The notes beneath the pieces are model-generated. The model searched no databases, was not told the origin of the DNA, and saw nothing but the letters and a program-made list of their open reading frames with translations. This document shows positions 36,020 to 46,220 of a stretch of 64,000 bases of DNA, piece by piece. Made by a program: the position numbers and the translations under genes. Source of the stretch: Lethocerus indicus (taxonomy: Eukaryota > Arthropoda > Insecta > Hemiptera > Belostomatidae); NCBI GenBank assembly GCA_019843655.1, contig JACDQD010000012.1, positions 1,736,001-1,800,000 of the forward strand. Reading direction: 5' to 3'. The stretch's first letter is position 1; each line of letters opens with the position of its first letter.

Positions 36020-36031
36020 GGAGAGAGAGAG

Positions 36032-36118
<87 letters not shown>
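36020..36118. repeat. Compound (GA)n-(TA)n-(GA)n microsatellite
   Basis: GA 36020-36034, TA 36036-36068, GA 36067-36118. Switching from one dinucleotide to another is common where one repeat is born inside another. Confidence 0.97.
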
Positions 36119-36122
<4 letters not shown>

Positions 36123-36389
36123 TTTTTCATATTTTCCCCGATGGGCCACTCCTTCCAGGAGCTCGTTAACCGGCTACGGTATTGACTTCGAAAATTGGAT
36201 ACATTTATCTCTCACCAGAACCTCCTTTCGAGAGAGCGGCTCCTCAATCAAACTCGACCGTCCTACTTTATACCCGTTGGACGTATCGAGGAATTCACGA
36301 ATTTGTACGCACCTTCATCGCCGGTGTGATCCGACAACCCGAATTCTTTTTTATACAAATATTCTCATGGCACTATTGTGCACTTATGC
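36119..36389. other. Non-coding DNA
   Basis: Nothing recognised. Confidence 0.45.
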
Positions 36390-36485
36390 TGAAATTGGCG
36401 AGCAGCCGAAACCGGTCTAGCAAGAGACAAAAGCCAGCGAGAGTTGACGGGAGAACGTGAAAACTAGTCCAGAAAACAGATATTC
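36390..36485 (+). mobile_element. HPT right arm with variant tail (partial)
   Basis: GGCGAGCAGCCGAAACCGG, TCTAGCAAGAGACAAAAGCC and AGCGAGAGTTGACGGG are the right arm. AGAAAACAGATATTCAAAAC resembles the variant tail end of copies 3 and 8. Part of the tail (CAACCCCTCGCAGACC) is deleted. No left arm. Confidence 0.65.
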
Positions 36486-38056
36486 AAAACTAACTTATTC
36501 CCGTTAATTTGTATTATAGCATAGAAAAACATGCATATACAAGATGTATATGCATACATCATCACGCCGTTCACGTTGTACATTATACAACAGGTGGTGT
36601 ACACGCGCGCGTACCAAAAATCCCCCCGAAATTTTATTTATAGGCAGTCTGACGTGCCGAAAAAATTAAATAATAAAATGAAGAGTCCGCGTGAGTTATG
36701 AATCAAAATTGAATCTGTAAATCGCTCACGTGCCAGCTATATTGTTGTACGTGCCATCGCTTGCGCACGTGCCCTAGGTTCGCCATCACCGTTGTATACA
36801 TTGTATACCATCCACGCGGCATATTTATACTTCAGCATTTTAATTGTTGTTAATCTACGATAGTTTCGACAATAGTTATAATTAAAATAAATCGACAGGC
36901 AGTTATTTAATACTCATTCGTTTTTGTCGGCAGTTTGATCCTGAACGCATCAAAAGTGCAGATTAACGTTAAGGTAGTTCAATAGAAGTAATTTAGGTAA
37001 TTTCATCTTATTTCCTCATTATTTAATCCAATTTTGATTGATATTATTGCAGAGATCGGGCCCTGTCGTAGAGTTTACATTCATGGCTTTTACATTAAGC
37101 ATAAATCTCTTCCAAATACCCAACTTTTGGATTTAGCGGGGCAACAAAATTGTTTTATATTTGAAGCAATTATCAATGAAAGACGTTATAAAATGAAGAT
37201 ATTATACAAAACATGACATTATATGATATAATGTTACATGATAATATAATAATAATAATATAATATCATTACATGATATTGTACATAAAATGACGGGACA
37301 TAGGACGGTTTTTATTAATTTAAGGTTCCTTTAGGTTTTATTTTTCTAGGTATTCTAGTATTTTATGGATTCTCTGTATTTTAACTGATGTACTTCAAAT
37401 TTCATTTGTGTGAGTTTATTTCGTTTCTCTGGGGATCATATATTATATTTTGTTTATTTGTGTTACCGGTTTCACATTGACATCAGCCATTTTAGTGAAA
37501 ATTCGTATATTTCATGTCCGCTAACGAACCGTTTGTTGGAGTAAAATTCAAAAAATTCAAATCAATGAAACATTACGAATAAAACCAATCCGTTACTATT
37601 TCACATGCACCTCGACTGGAGTAAGTTGAAGAGGATGTGGTTTTAAAACCGCAACCGATTCTAGCTATCGGCAATCGGAAGGAAACATTCCCAGCTCAAG
37701 TGAACAACTCAACAACCTCTGGCGAAATGTGAAATTTCGTGTTTAAAATTACAATTATTTCCAACCGCAATATCTTAGTTCTTGAAACACTAAGATAGGG
37801 GAGTAACAGAGGGGAGAATTCCTAGAATCATAGTCTAGAAACATAGACGTACGGCATAGAATTATTCATTCACTTTATTTCATTATATTTCATTGTATTT
37901 ATTTTGATGTCATAACATTATTCTCTGAGTTGAATTTAAACGTTCTTTTATTTTCTCCCTTTTCAGTTCGCCCGGAGGTAAGCAATATATTTTTGTAAAG
38001 TAAAAAATTCTTTAAATTAGAATTTTTATACTATTATAGACAATTATTTCGCAATA
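36486..38056. other. AT-rich non-coding DNA
   Basis: GACGTGCCGAAAAAATTAAAT (about 36651) is shared with 12.25 kb. At 37210-37290 AT-rich imperfect hairpins surround (AAT)n. No gene recognised. Confidence 0.4.
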
Positions 38057-38069
38057 TAAAAACATTATA

Positions 38070-38321
38070 CCGTAGATTTTTTGTGTTTCTGTCTCCTCTC
38101 GCTTTCTTTTGCTAGACTTTTTACTATTACAAGTGACAGTGACAGTGCAGTGAGGATGCCCGAAAAACGTCCAAAGTGCCAATAGTGACTAAGACCGCTA
38201 CTGAAGATGGCGAGCTGCCGAAACCCGTCTAGCAAAAGACCAAACCGGCGAGAGGAGACAGAAACACAAAAAACCTACGGTATTCCAACCCCTCGCAGAC
38301 CACAAAACAGGTATGTTAAAC
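38070..38321 (+). mobile_element. HPT palindromic element, copy 7
   Basis: The mirror case to copies 2, 4 and 6. The left arm is cut short (CCGTAGATTTTTTGTG... CTCTCGCTTTCTTTTGC) and the right arm is nearly full (ACAAGTGACAGTGACAG... GAGGATGCCCGAAAAAC... CCGCTACTGAAGATGGCGAG... GTCTAGCAAAAGACC... CCTACGG). The standard tail ends GTATGTTAAAC. Flanks taaaaacattata (38057-38069) and taaaaacattaca (38322-38334) match at 12 of 13. Confidence 0.9.
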
Positions 38322-38334
38322 TAAAAACATTACA

Positions 38335-39170
38335 CCTCAATGGATTCAATATATTGAATCTTTATTTTCTCCTCTTCGACTCTTGGCGGGTAATATCGGG
38401 CAAGAAATATACCTTTAGGAAGTTGTAAAGAGAAAGTTTCAATTAGATTTTGTAGCCGATTATAGACAATTGTTTGGCCTAATTATATTTGACGATGAAA
38501 GCCATTATATTAGACGGTCTATGTGGAGTAGCTGGTGCAGAGAGTGGTCTATTGTCAGGCCAAGCGCGTACAAAAGCGGGACGAGCAGAAGCGTCATTCA
38601 AATAATCAAATAGAAGCTGAAGGAGAGAGAGAGAGCGAGAGAGAGAGAGAGGGAGGAAGTGAACAATCAGGAGATGTTATCGTACGGGTGGGAATTGAGG
38701 AACAAAGGCTGGCGGCCGTTGTAGTAACAACTGTTACTGGCGGGCGCTTTCCAAATTGGCGGTTGGAAAATAAATTACACGGAATTAAAAATCGGGGCCG
38801 GCCCAGCGGAATATTGTGGACCCTGGGAAACCTACAACGGACCATCTTGAAATTATAATGGGGAGGTGCCGGAAATTTGAAAACGAAATTGAACCCCTGT
38901 AGCGGAAAACTACACGAAAGTTTCGGCTGCACGCCACTGCCGGTGGACTCTGCTTACTGAAAGGTCTACTAAGAACTATTTTAGGTATTTCCTAGGACGA
39001 GTAAAAGTATGCGAAACAAAGATTTCCGGGGACAAACCAATAGAGAAAATGAAATACAAAAAGCGAACTTTTCATGAGCTATTTACTGTTACTGCACTTT
39101 CACGAATACCGAACAGCTATTAAAAATTGGTTCCATATTTTTCCTAGCTACATGCTTGAATAGAAAAATG
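38335..39170. other. Non-coding DNA with a short (GA)n
   Basis: An interrupted GA run lies at 38622-38655. GTTTCGGCTGCACGCC at 38919 is HPT-like. The open frames at 38535-38858 and on the opposite strand are unrecognised. Confidence 0.4.
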
Positions 39171-39174
39171 ACTT

Positions 39175-39400
39175 GTCTATGCCAGACCAGTTTCGGCGTC
39201 TCACCAACGTCAGTAGCATTCGGTCTGTGATACACTGAGGTATTTGTACGTATCAACCCAATTCTAATGCGTAATTACGTAATTATACAAACACTGTTAG
39301 CTTTTATTTATTTTTTCCCTTCCTAGGGAAAAGCTTATGGTTTTTGTGATACCTCCGTTCGCTGGTTTGGTACACCGGTTTCATCAGTATATTGGCGGTA
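39175..39400. mobile_element. Eroded HPT-like sequences
   Basis: GCCAGACCAGTTTCGG... ACCAACGTCAGTAGC (39182-39220) and TTTTTGTGATACCTCCG... CGCTGGTTTGGTACACCGG (39340-39380) are two HPT-arm-like strings out of normal order. No tail or direct repeats. Confidence 0.4.
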
Positions 39401-39785
39401 GCCTTATATTTAATATTAGTTTCTATATTTTTTATTTTGGAAACCCTCCACAGAGCATTTCACGCGGTAGTAATTCGTCGTGTACAGCGTATAGTAATGT
39501 TGTTATTATACGATGGTTAGTTCCCGGCGAGAAAATAGCTGGAAGCCCCCCGGTACTAGGGCTGGCAGAGTAGTTGGGCAGAGCGGGTGTCTATTTCTGG
39601 GAGGGGCCTGTTTATATTTAGAGACCGGTTTTCTGGCCGCGTTCACCCGCTGGTTGGCCTCACCCTCCCACCCTCCATCCCTCCCTTCCTCCCTCCATCC
39701 CCCTCCCCACCCAAAAGCTATTTGTATCTCTTGGCATTTATTTATCGCCCGTGAGTGTCCCCCTCGATATACGCTGTCTTATTTC

Positions 39786-39926
39786 ATGCCTTTAAGCTTC
39801 GTTAAACAAATAAAGCGAGCGAAGTCCTTACATAGTTTAGGCTCGATCTCTCTAATCCCTGAAGTACCAGAGGACTTTGATACCGACTTCATAGTAAAAA
39901 ATAACTGGAGGAAAGCCAGTTTTTAA
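39786..39926 (+). pseudogene. Coding-like segment, unknown protein, part 1
   Basis: An ATG-led frame of 46 codons with protein-like composition: a basic start (SFVKQIKRAKSL), then an acidic stretch (PEVPEDFDTDF), ending WRKASF and TAA. After the stop the same frame continues open through 40148. I recognise no family. It may be an exon of a broken host gene, or part of a decayed mobile or viral sequence. A GTGAGT at 39749 could be an unrelated splice donor. Confidence 0.35.
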
Positions 39927-40151
39927 CCGAATGTTTTATTGGCCCCTCATTATCGCTTTCTCCAGGAAGGGAATCATAATAACTTTACCTATACAATAAA
40001 TTTTGCAGCTCCTGAAATAGATTCATTCTCTACCCTTAGCAGAAAATTGGAGGAAAGACAGAGATATATTCGTCAGTTCCAGATTGAGGAAACCCGTAGA
40101 AGGACGGATTCGACCCTTAAGAGAGAATTGGATGAGATACGGAGATGGTAA
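39927..40151 (+). CDS. Candidate terminal exon, charged helical protein (unknown)
   Basis: In frame with the previous segment after one TAA. A good 3' splice site, ATTTTGCAG, ends at 40008, so the minimal exon would be 40009-40151. The following frame has the pattern of a charged amphipathic or coiled-coil helix (LSRKLEERQRYIRQFQ, EETRRRTDSTLKRELDEIRR) and stops at TGG TAA (40149-40151). It could be the last exon of an unrecognised gene, or part of the same decayed element as its neighbours. No polyadenylation signal sits close by. The reading frame is clear; the function is not. Confidence 0.35.
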   Translation, partial: PNVLLAPHYRFLQEGNHNNFTYTINFAAPEIDSFSTLSRKLEERQRYIRQFQIEETRRRTDSTLKRELDEIRRW

Positions 40152-40300
40152 CCTACGAGTTCGTGCCCGGGGCGACCTCCTCCGCAGCCATCCAACAACG
40201 TCCGTTCGTTGATAACAGGACGCGGTTCGCTCAACTCTTATCTACACGGATGAAGCCTATCGGACCGCTCGGAATGCGGCGTAGAGGAAGAGTACGAGTC
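40145..40300 (+). pseudogene. Coding-like segment, unknown protein, part 2
   Basis: Starts at an ATG overlapping the previous stop (ATGGTAA). It codes for about 51 residues beginning MVTYEFVPGATSS, containing TRFAQLLSTRMKPIGPLG and ending in a basic run MRRRGRVRV before TAG at 40300. Such a stop/start overlap is typical of compact mobile or viral genomes, but it also arises when an indel shifts a single frame. Family not recognised. Confidence 0.3.
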
Positions 40301-40470
40301 TAGGATGAAGCACGCTGAAGAAGTACGCTCTTCGAGCCCGAGTCGCTGCTACGGCAACACTTTTTAACGCTTGGAAAATTCCAAGGAAGTGTTTTTCCCT
40401 AGCAATCTCCGAATGAGTGCTTCCCTATGCAAGGTTTCTCCCACCGTCAGTAGACAACGCAAACGCCTCC
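40301..40470 (+). pseudogene. Coding-like segment, unknown protein, part 3
   Basis: In a further frame shift, LKKYALRARVAATATLF and NAWKIPRKC stay open to about 40415, and VSRQRKRLQIVER is open in another frame to about 40473. The bias toward plausible protein persists while the frame changes, as expected for a decaying gene. 40410-40455 also resembles 22.03-22.09 kb (AGGTTTCTCCCA), which points to repeated rather than single-copy origin. Confidence 0.3.
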
Positions 40471-40485
40471 AAATAGTGGAGCGAT

Positions 40486-42439
40486 GAAGAAAAAAAAATT
40501 CGATTAGAATAAGAAAAATCCCTCTGGTTCTTTTGTTAAGCATGGAACCTTGTTTACACCGATCCAACGTATCTACATAATCTTTTTATATTTTTATATA
40601 ACGCCTGCTTAAAGTAGAAGTGTATTAAAACTTTTAAGTTTAACAAGAGTTTAAATTAAATTGAGTAATTTTGTGCAATATTTTAGCAAAACAGTACGCC
40701 GAAAATATCGCCGAGAAGCGATGATTTAAGCGCTTGTTGCTGTACCACCCGTAGCATTCAGTTAATAACACCGTGGCGAACAGAAAATTACACCTTGACT
40801 TTTACCCCGGATCTAGGCTCTCTGATATCGTCAGTTGAATAGGAGAGAGGATCTCTAGCAAGATCGAAAAACAGTATAAAAAATACATAATAACAAGAAT
40901 TATATCCATTATTTTTATATGTTACTATGTCAAAATTAGCGGACTAAAAATAATAATTTAAGGATCATATGAGAGTATTTTACTGTGCAGTTGTGTAATG
41001 TGCTTTAAACGAATTTAAAACAAATACAAAGTACTTCAATAAACTTGTGATGCGGCGGTTTGTGTTGAAATAAAAGTGGGAAAATCGTGGAAAAATGGAA
41101 GATAGCTTTTCAATTTAAATAGCGAGCTTTCAATTTATAAGGCTTCCTGTGTACGAGGCCGCGATCTGGATTATAGATAGGTGAGAAGCCGGCAAAAGGT
41201 AAGCAATATTCGTGACGTTGGAACTCGAATTTTCGTTCGAATATGTACAACCGATTTATAACAGCGGCAGTGAAGATTGTAATGCTTTATCAGTTTTTTT
41301 TTACATAACCGCGATCGTGAAACCACAGTCATTCACGAGTCGGAGCCCCAGTTAAAACACACTGTTACAGTTCAATGATCTGAAAAATAACTTAAATTCC
41401 TGAATTCCTAGAAATAGTATCATTGTACACACATTATATTTACTCGAATCCTTTTAGAGGTTAATAGAGTTCGATCACGGAAATTTTAATTTTTGCTATT
41501 AAAATATTTCTTATTGAGCTGCTTAATTAAAATTACCTAGGTATTGTTAAGAAAATATTTTTAGCTCGCAATCTAGCCAGAAGTTTAGATATTCGTATGA
41601 ATTGTATTAAATCCTTGATTTATTTCGTTTTCACATCTAAATGCAAATTTACGGGTATTTATATGTTTTAATAATACCGATCCTGATCGTATGCCGCCCG
41701 ACAAGGGTAGTGTGCTCTATAAATAAATTTATAAAATATATTATTTGTCTACCGGATTTTAAAAAAATAAGTAGTTCGCTTTGGAAACCAATTTCCCTAA
41801 GACCTGTCGCATTCATAATCGATTGATAACCGCACTTGCCACGATATTGGATTCCCCCGTTCCAGAGGCGATATCCCTATTCGGGGTGCGGGGTTGTGGG
41901 GCGGTTCAATACCGGAGCCAGAGAGTGCGTGTCGCGGGGGTGGGTTGGGGAGAACCGCCTGCCGGGTATCGATCTGCTGGGGGGTCTAAGCGAAGGGAAG
42001 TGGAAAGCGGCGGGGAATTGGGAATAGCGGGGGGGGGGGGTTAGACTGAGGAAGGGTGTGGGAGGAGTGTGGATGAGGCACAGGGGTGTCTAGAGTAATG
42101 TATAGTATATTTATACATATGTATCAAATCTATAAAGCTCAATACTGAGGCTCGGAAACAGGGTATAGAAAGATTCGGGGGAAAATATAAATAATACTGC
42201 GTGACATTTTATTATAGGTTGATATTAAATATTGGGATAAAGACTAGGAGTAGGAAAAGAGTGATTTGGAATAGAAGAATAGTTGTGTCGTCAGTTTCGA
42301 CTGTGTAAAAGAGCACAGGAACTAGAAATAGAATACGGTAAATAATAGGGACGATATTTACTGTATTAAACTTTATATTCGGACTATAAATTAAAGTAAA
42401 CAGTATTGAAATTAGAACATGAATTCAAGTGGTGTTGAT
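40486..42439. other. Non-coding DNA
   Basis: AT-rich to about 41840. Then a GC-rich patch (41860-42060) with a G-run at 42029-42039, then AT-rich again. No gene recognised. Confidence 0.4.
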
Positions 42440-43740
42440 ATTTGAAATTCATATTTTATATTAAGAGCGACGGAGAGGTGCCAAAACGTCTATAGCCCCA
42501 GAACGAATCGTTAAGACCGCAGGCATTCGAGAGTGACGTCACCGCCGTACCAAACAGTACTACTGAGGACGGCGAGGTGCCGATTCGTACATCTATCGAA
42601 TCGAAGGGCGGGGAAGGGAACGGGGCGAAAGAAAACGGACCGGGGAGGAAAATAGTAATGAGAGAATATGGCGAAAACGGACTGCTGGATTAACGGGAGA
42701 GCTTAGGCGTCGGTTGAGAGCAGAAGTGAGATTATAGAAGTTTGGTTTTGGCTGGGCTCCAGGTATCGACCGTGCTCCCGAACACTTGTCATCTCCCCAG
42801 CTCTCAATACGCAGACTCAATCCGCACGATATGAGGGAACCGGATAAACGGGAGAGAGAATAAAGGACTGGGGGTAGAACGTAAAAGAGAATGTAAGCAA
42901 AGACGGAAAGCGGTAAAAGAAGATCTTCATTTTAGCAATGTATACAATGAGAAGGGGAAGCGAGAGCGATAATGCAGATTTTAGTAATGATTATTGAAAA
43001 TTATAAAGGAGGATCAGAACAAACGAATTGAGGATTGCCAGGAAACATTTTGTAAGTAAATAAATGCAGAAACGACGCAGAGCGCGTCGGGGAATTAGGC
43101 GGGATTAAGTGGGAGGAAGGGCCCAATAGGAGCGCGGATATTGGCAGTGAATGAGAGACCCGTGAAAAGGGGAAATCGGGGGCAGAAACGTGCGAACCGT
43201 GTGCATTACATTCCCCCATTTTCTTTTTGCGTTCAAACCGTTCGCTTGCCGATGAGGACGAAAGTAAAGAGGGAGAACCGATAGATATGAATCTAAAGAT
43301 CTATGAATCAAAAGACCATAAGCTAATATGAGAGAGGATAAGAGCTGTGGCGTGCAAATGTCGTTTCACATTCGTCCATTTTATTTTGACAGTCGCTTTG
43401 AAGTCTGAACAGAGGAATGTGCAGAGTAAAGTGAAAAGGACCTGAACAAAGGGGGAGGGTGAGGGGGAAGCGCAGACCAAGATGTATCTGAGAAATACAA
43501 GCACACAAATGTAGGAAATAAGAGACTTCACGTGCCGCGGACCTGGATATGGTGCTTTGCTCGGAAACGAAGTATCCCTAACGAAGATTCGCGGCTAGAA
43601 AATGCGGCTCACGATGTAGAGGAATAAATTAGGACAGTATTGAGAGCAAAACTTTCACAGATGCCACCCGTGTGGGTAAATGAGCGAAATAAAAACTTAA
43701 AATCTCTATGAAGTAACAGGGGACAAGAATATTACGAATC
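42440..43740 (+). repeat. Composite repeat block (D, E and F modules)
   Basis: The D-like AACAAACGAATTGAGGATTG is at 43018. The E module is CACATTCGTCCATTTTATTT at about 43368. The F module is GAAGATTCGCGG (43578), ATGTAGAGGAATAAATT and CAGTATTGAGAGC... AAAACTTTCACAGATGCCA (43635-43668). E followed by F also occurs at 22.0 and 62.2 kb. TGACGTCA is at 42534-42541, close to an HPT-like ACTGAGGACGGCGAGGTGCC. Several purine-rich stretches; no coding domain found. Confidence 0.5.
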
Positions 43741-43744
43741 TTGC

Positions 43745-43870
43745 TATCTTCAGTTTCAACTTGTTAATTTGGTCATAGGCCAGATCGGTTTCGGTTTTTC
43801 ACCGTATCAGTGCACGCACCTACATCGTCAGTTGTATTCCATTATTGAAACAGTGACACCCGCACGCCGG
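43745..43870 (+). mobile_element. Eroded HPT left arm
   Basis: CAACTTGTTAATTTGGTC, GGCCAGATCGGTTTCGG, TTTTTCACCGTATCAGTGC. Same order as the HPT left arm but heavily diverged. Confidence 0.45.
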
Positions 43871-44095
43871 CTCCTTATGGCACACGTATTTACTAATAAC
43901 TGATAAATAGGATTTATGAATATCTATATCGATATATACCATTACTCTTGATATTTTCCTTCTCCACACGCTTGGTCGGCCTTAAAATAGATTAGATTGT
44001 ACACGCAAGCTTCCGTAATGTAGTGAGGTAATTACAAATGTCGATTAAGCATTCTGACAACTGTTACCCTCACGCCCCCCCCCCCAAACAAATAC

Positions 44096-44098
<3 letters not shown>

Positions 44099-44154
<56 letters not shown>
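44099..44154. repeat. (AT)n microsatellite
   Basis: About 27 AT units next to a poly-C run (44077-44085). Confidence 0.98.
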
Positions 44155-44159
<5 letters not shown>

Positions 44160-44691
44160 CCATTATTGCATACTTACACTGACAAATGGTATCATTTTCA
44201 ATAGAATCATAGAATATATTGCTCGTTTTAGGCTCAGCATTTCATTCGCACGTGCTGTTACTTTAGCTTTCACCTATTTTGATATATTACTGCGTACATT
44301 ACCTTTAATTGCATTCTCTGTAGTAGAAGCTACAAGAATTGAATATTGAAGCTATGGGGAATCCATTCTCATTGTATTTCACCCCTCCGTTCGTTTAACC
44401 GGTTTTCCTAAATTTCGATATTCCGTTACAGGGCGAACGATTTCCGAGAAATATAGCGCCGTGAAATTCGGGGATAGAAATATGGGAGAGATTGATTCCA
44501 TTTTGGCACCGGTCCAGACACAGGGCGAGTCCGCATTTGGAACGCGGCGTAGTTTCTTTCGAAACTAGCATTCAGAGTAAGGAGGAAGAAGAGGAGAGCG
44601 TGAAAAGAACCCTGCGAATAGAACGGGAAAAGGAAAGCTAAATATATAGATAAAGCCGGCGTCGACAGTTTCCCACCCGATACGAGCGAAG
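44155..44691. other. Non-coding DNA
   Basis: Nothing recognised. Confidence 0.45.
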
Positions 44692-44703
44692 GTATATTAA
44701 TAC

Positions 44704-44914
44704 TGTAGATTTCGCGTTCTTCTGCATCCTCTCGCTGGTTTAATCTCTTGGCTGGGGTGGTTTAGGCCGCTCGCCATCTTCAGTAGCAGTCTGAGCCACA
44801 CTGGTTCGTTTCCCTGCTTGTACTCCTCCTCACCGGCCAGCCTGGAGGAGACAGAAGAACGTGAAGACTACGGCATTCCAAACCCTCGCGGACCGCATAA
44901 CAGATATTCCAAAC
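44704..44914 (+). mobile_element. HPT palindromic element, copy 8 (diverged, variant tail)
   Basis: The left arm TGTAGATTTCGCG... CTCTCGCTGGTTTAATC... GCTCGCCATCTTCAGTAGC is more diverged. The right arm is TGGAGGAGACAGAAGAACG... GACTACGG. The tail GCGGACCGCATAACAG ends ATATTCCAAAC. Flanks gtatattaatac (44692-44703) and gaatattaatac (44915-44926) match at 11 of 12. Divergence plus the alternative tail suggest an older subfamily. Confidence 0.83.
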
Positions 44915-45064
44915 GAATATTAATACAATTTTTTCAAGTTCGGATAGCACAACTTTAAGACATTTATAATATAGCAAAAAGAATCAGCATTAGACAGTTT
45001 CGCAAACAGTAAAGAATGCGCATTGAGGCGAAGTGCAAAAACCGCAATTAGCTGAAAATTTATC

Positions 45065-45300
45065 TTTCAGGTTTCATATTATATTTTTTTGTTAAACCTT
45101 TTTATCATTTTGGATCTTAAATGGTGTAAACTATTTGTGTATTCATTAAAACATTTCATGCATTCAGAAAACAGGTATGAGGGAATTTAAAGTACCGGCG
45201 AATAAGCGAGGATAAATCAGCGAGATTATTCAGATTCCTTACTCATTCTCAGTGTGGGACTGGTAAAACGGTATATTAAAGAGAAATTATCACGGGTGAA
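45065..45300. repeat. Dispersed repeat H, copy 1
   Basis: TTTGTGTATTCATTAAAACA and ACTGGTAAAACGGTATATT are shared with 48.06-48.27 kb (TTCGTGTATTCATTAAAATA and TTGGTAAAACGGGATATT). Non-coding. Confidence 0.5.
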
Positions 45301-45415
45301 TGTATTTAGGCGAAGCTATTTCAAAAAAGAGTAGAAAAACGTGAAAATAAAGTACAGACAATTAATAAAAATAGCAAACGAGGTAGGACATTCCCGTCTT
45401 TTGCAAGAGAGAATC

Positions 45416-45690
45416 GTATAGTGTCCCCAGTGCCTCAAGTGCACAGAGTATCGTGCACAGTAATAGTGCAGTGGGACAGAGCAGCATAAAAAAGTGCAGT
45501 GCAAATTGTGTGTTTAAGTGTTTATTATTGTCGCTTACTATACCCGATTAACACCAAAATATTGTAGGACACAAGTATATTTTAGTCCGAATATTCCTGT
45601 ATATAAATGTAGAAAAGCGCGCAACATTTGCATACTGACATCTGTGTGTATTTAGAGACGATACTTATTTAAAGAGGTATTTGTAATTTG
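45416..45690. repeat. Hairpin-rich dispersed repeat G, copy 2
   Basis: GTATAGTGTCCCCAGTGCC followed by TCAAGTGCACAG is the reverse complement of the 8.60-8.65 kb part. AAGTATATTTTAGTCCGAA (45574) onward matches 8.86 kb in direct orientation. Opposite orientation of two halves suggests inversion within a palindromic element. Confidence 0.55.
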
Positions 45691-45874
45691 CAAGTGAGAA
45701 AGATGAACTATTAGAACAATATTAAACTTCTTCTATTGATTTCGGAGATTCGAACCCAGATTATTTAATATTTGATATTGCAATTGACTTTCCCTCCTGG
45801 GGCCCCCCGCATCCGGCGTTCGGAACTCTTGCCCGATTCCATCATCAGGGTCCTGTATTAAATTAAATATTTTA

Positions 45875-46106
45875 ACCCTCTATGGGCCCGTGTAACTTTC
45901 AGGTCACATTTCAATTTATCGAGATTTTACGAAATAATTATAGCTTTTTTCGTGGGATAGCGCATATATCTTAATCCTATAATGTTGTCTAGACAACCAA
46001 TATCAATATCAATTTTTTTTCATTTGCAGATATAGGTTTATAATTGCTGATTTTTCGTTCCCCCAATTTTTTTGGATTTAAAATAAAAGTTCGGCCCATA
46101 GAGGGT
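45875..46106. mobile_element. PIF/Harbinger-like MITE, copy 1
   Basis: 232 bp with terminal inverted repeats ACCCTCTATGGGCC and GGCCCATAGAGGGT, flanked by TTA on both sides (45872-45874 and 46107-46109). A 3-bp TTA/TAA duplication is the known signature of PIF/Harbinger. The interior is AT-rich with no coding capacity, so it would depend on a transposase elsewhere. In this copy alone TTAA/piggyBac could be argued, but copy 2 has TTA without the fourth A. Confidence 0.87.
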
Positions 46107-46119
46107 TTAACTTCATAAA

Positions 46120-46220
46120 AACCATCAGAGCACCAACCTGACGAACACGGGTTGTAATCCCGAAGAGGGGAAAAGGAATTTTCATTTGATTGCAATTAAA
46201 GAAGAGGAGCTCACAGTACG
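46120..46220 (+). mobile_element. tRNA-derived SINE head
   Basis: AAACCATCAGAGCACCAACC then TGACGAACACGGGTTGTAATCCCG resembles the D-arm to T-arm part of a tRNA. The B box has decayed from GGTTCGAATCC. It continues GGAATTTTCATTTGATTGC and AAGAAGAGGAGCTC, the latter shared with the 8984 fragment. It lies directly right of the MITE. Confidence 0.6.

Noticed and set aside
37200..37290. AT-rich cruciform or replication origin
   Set aside because: The ATGATAATATAAT/ATATAATATCAT pairing is imperfect and consists of low-complexity AT sequence.
45872..46110. piggyBac-type MITE with TTAA duplication
   Set aside because: The second copy has TTA followed by C on its right flank, so TTA (PIF/Harbinger-like) fits both copies better.
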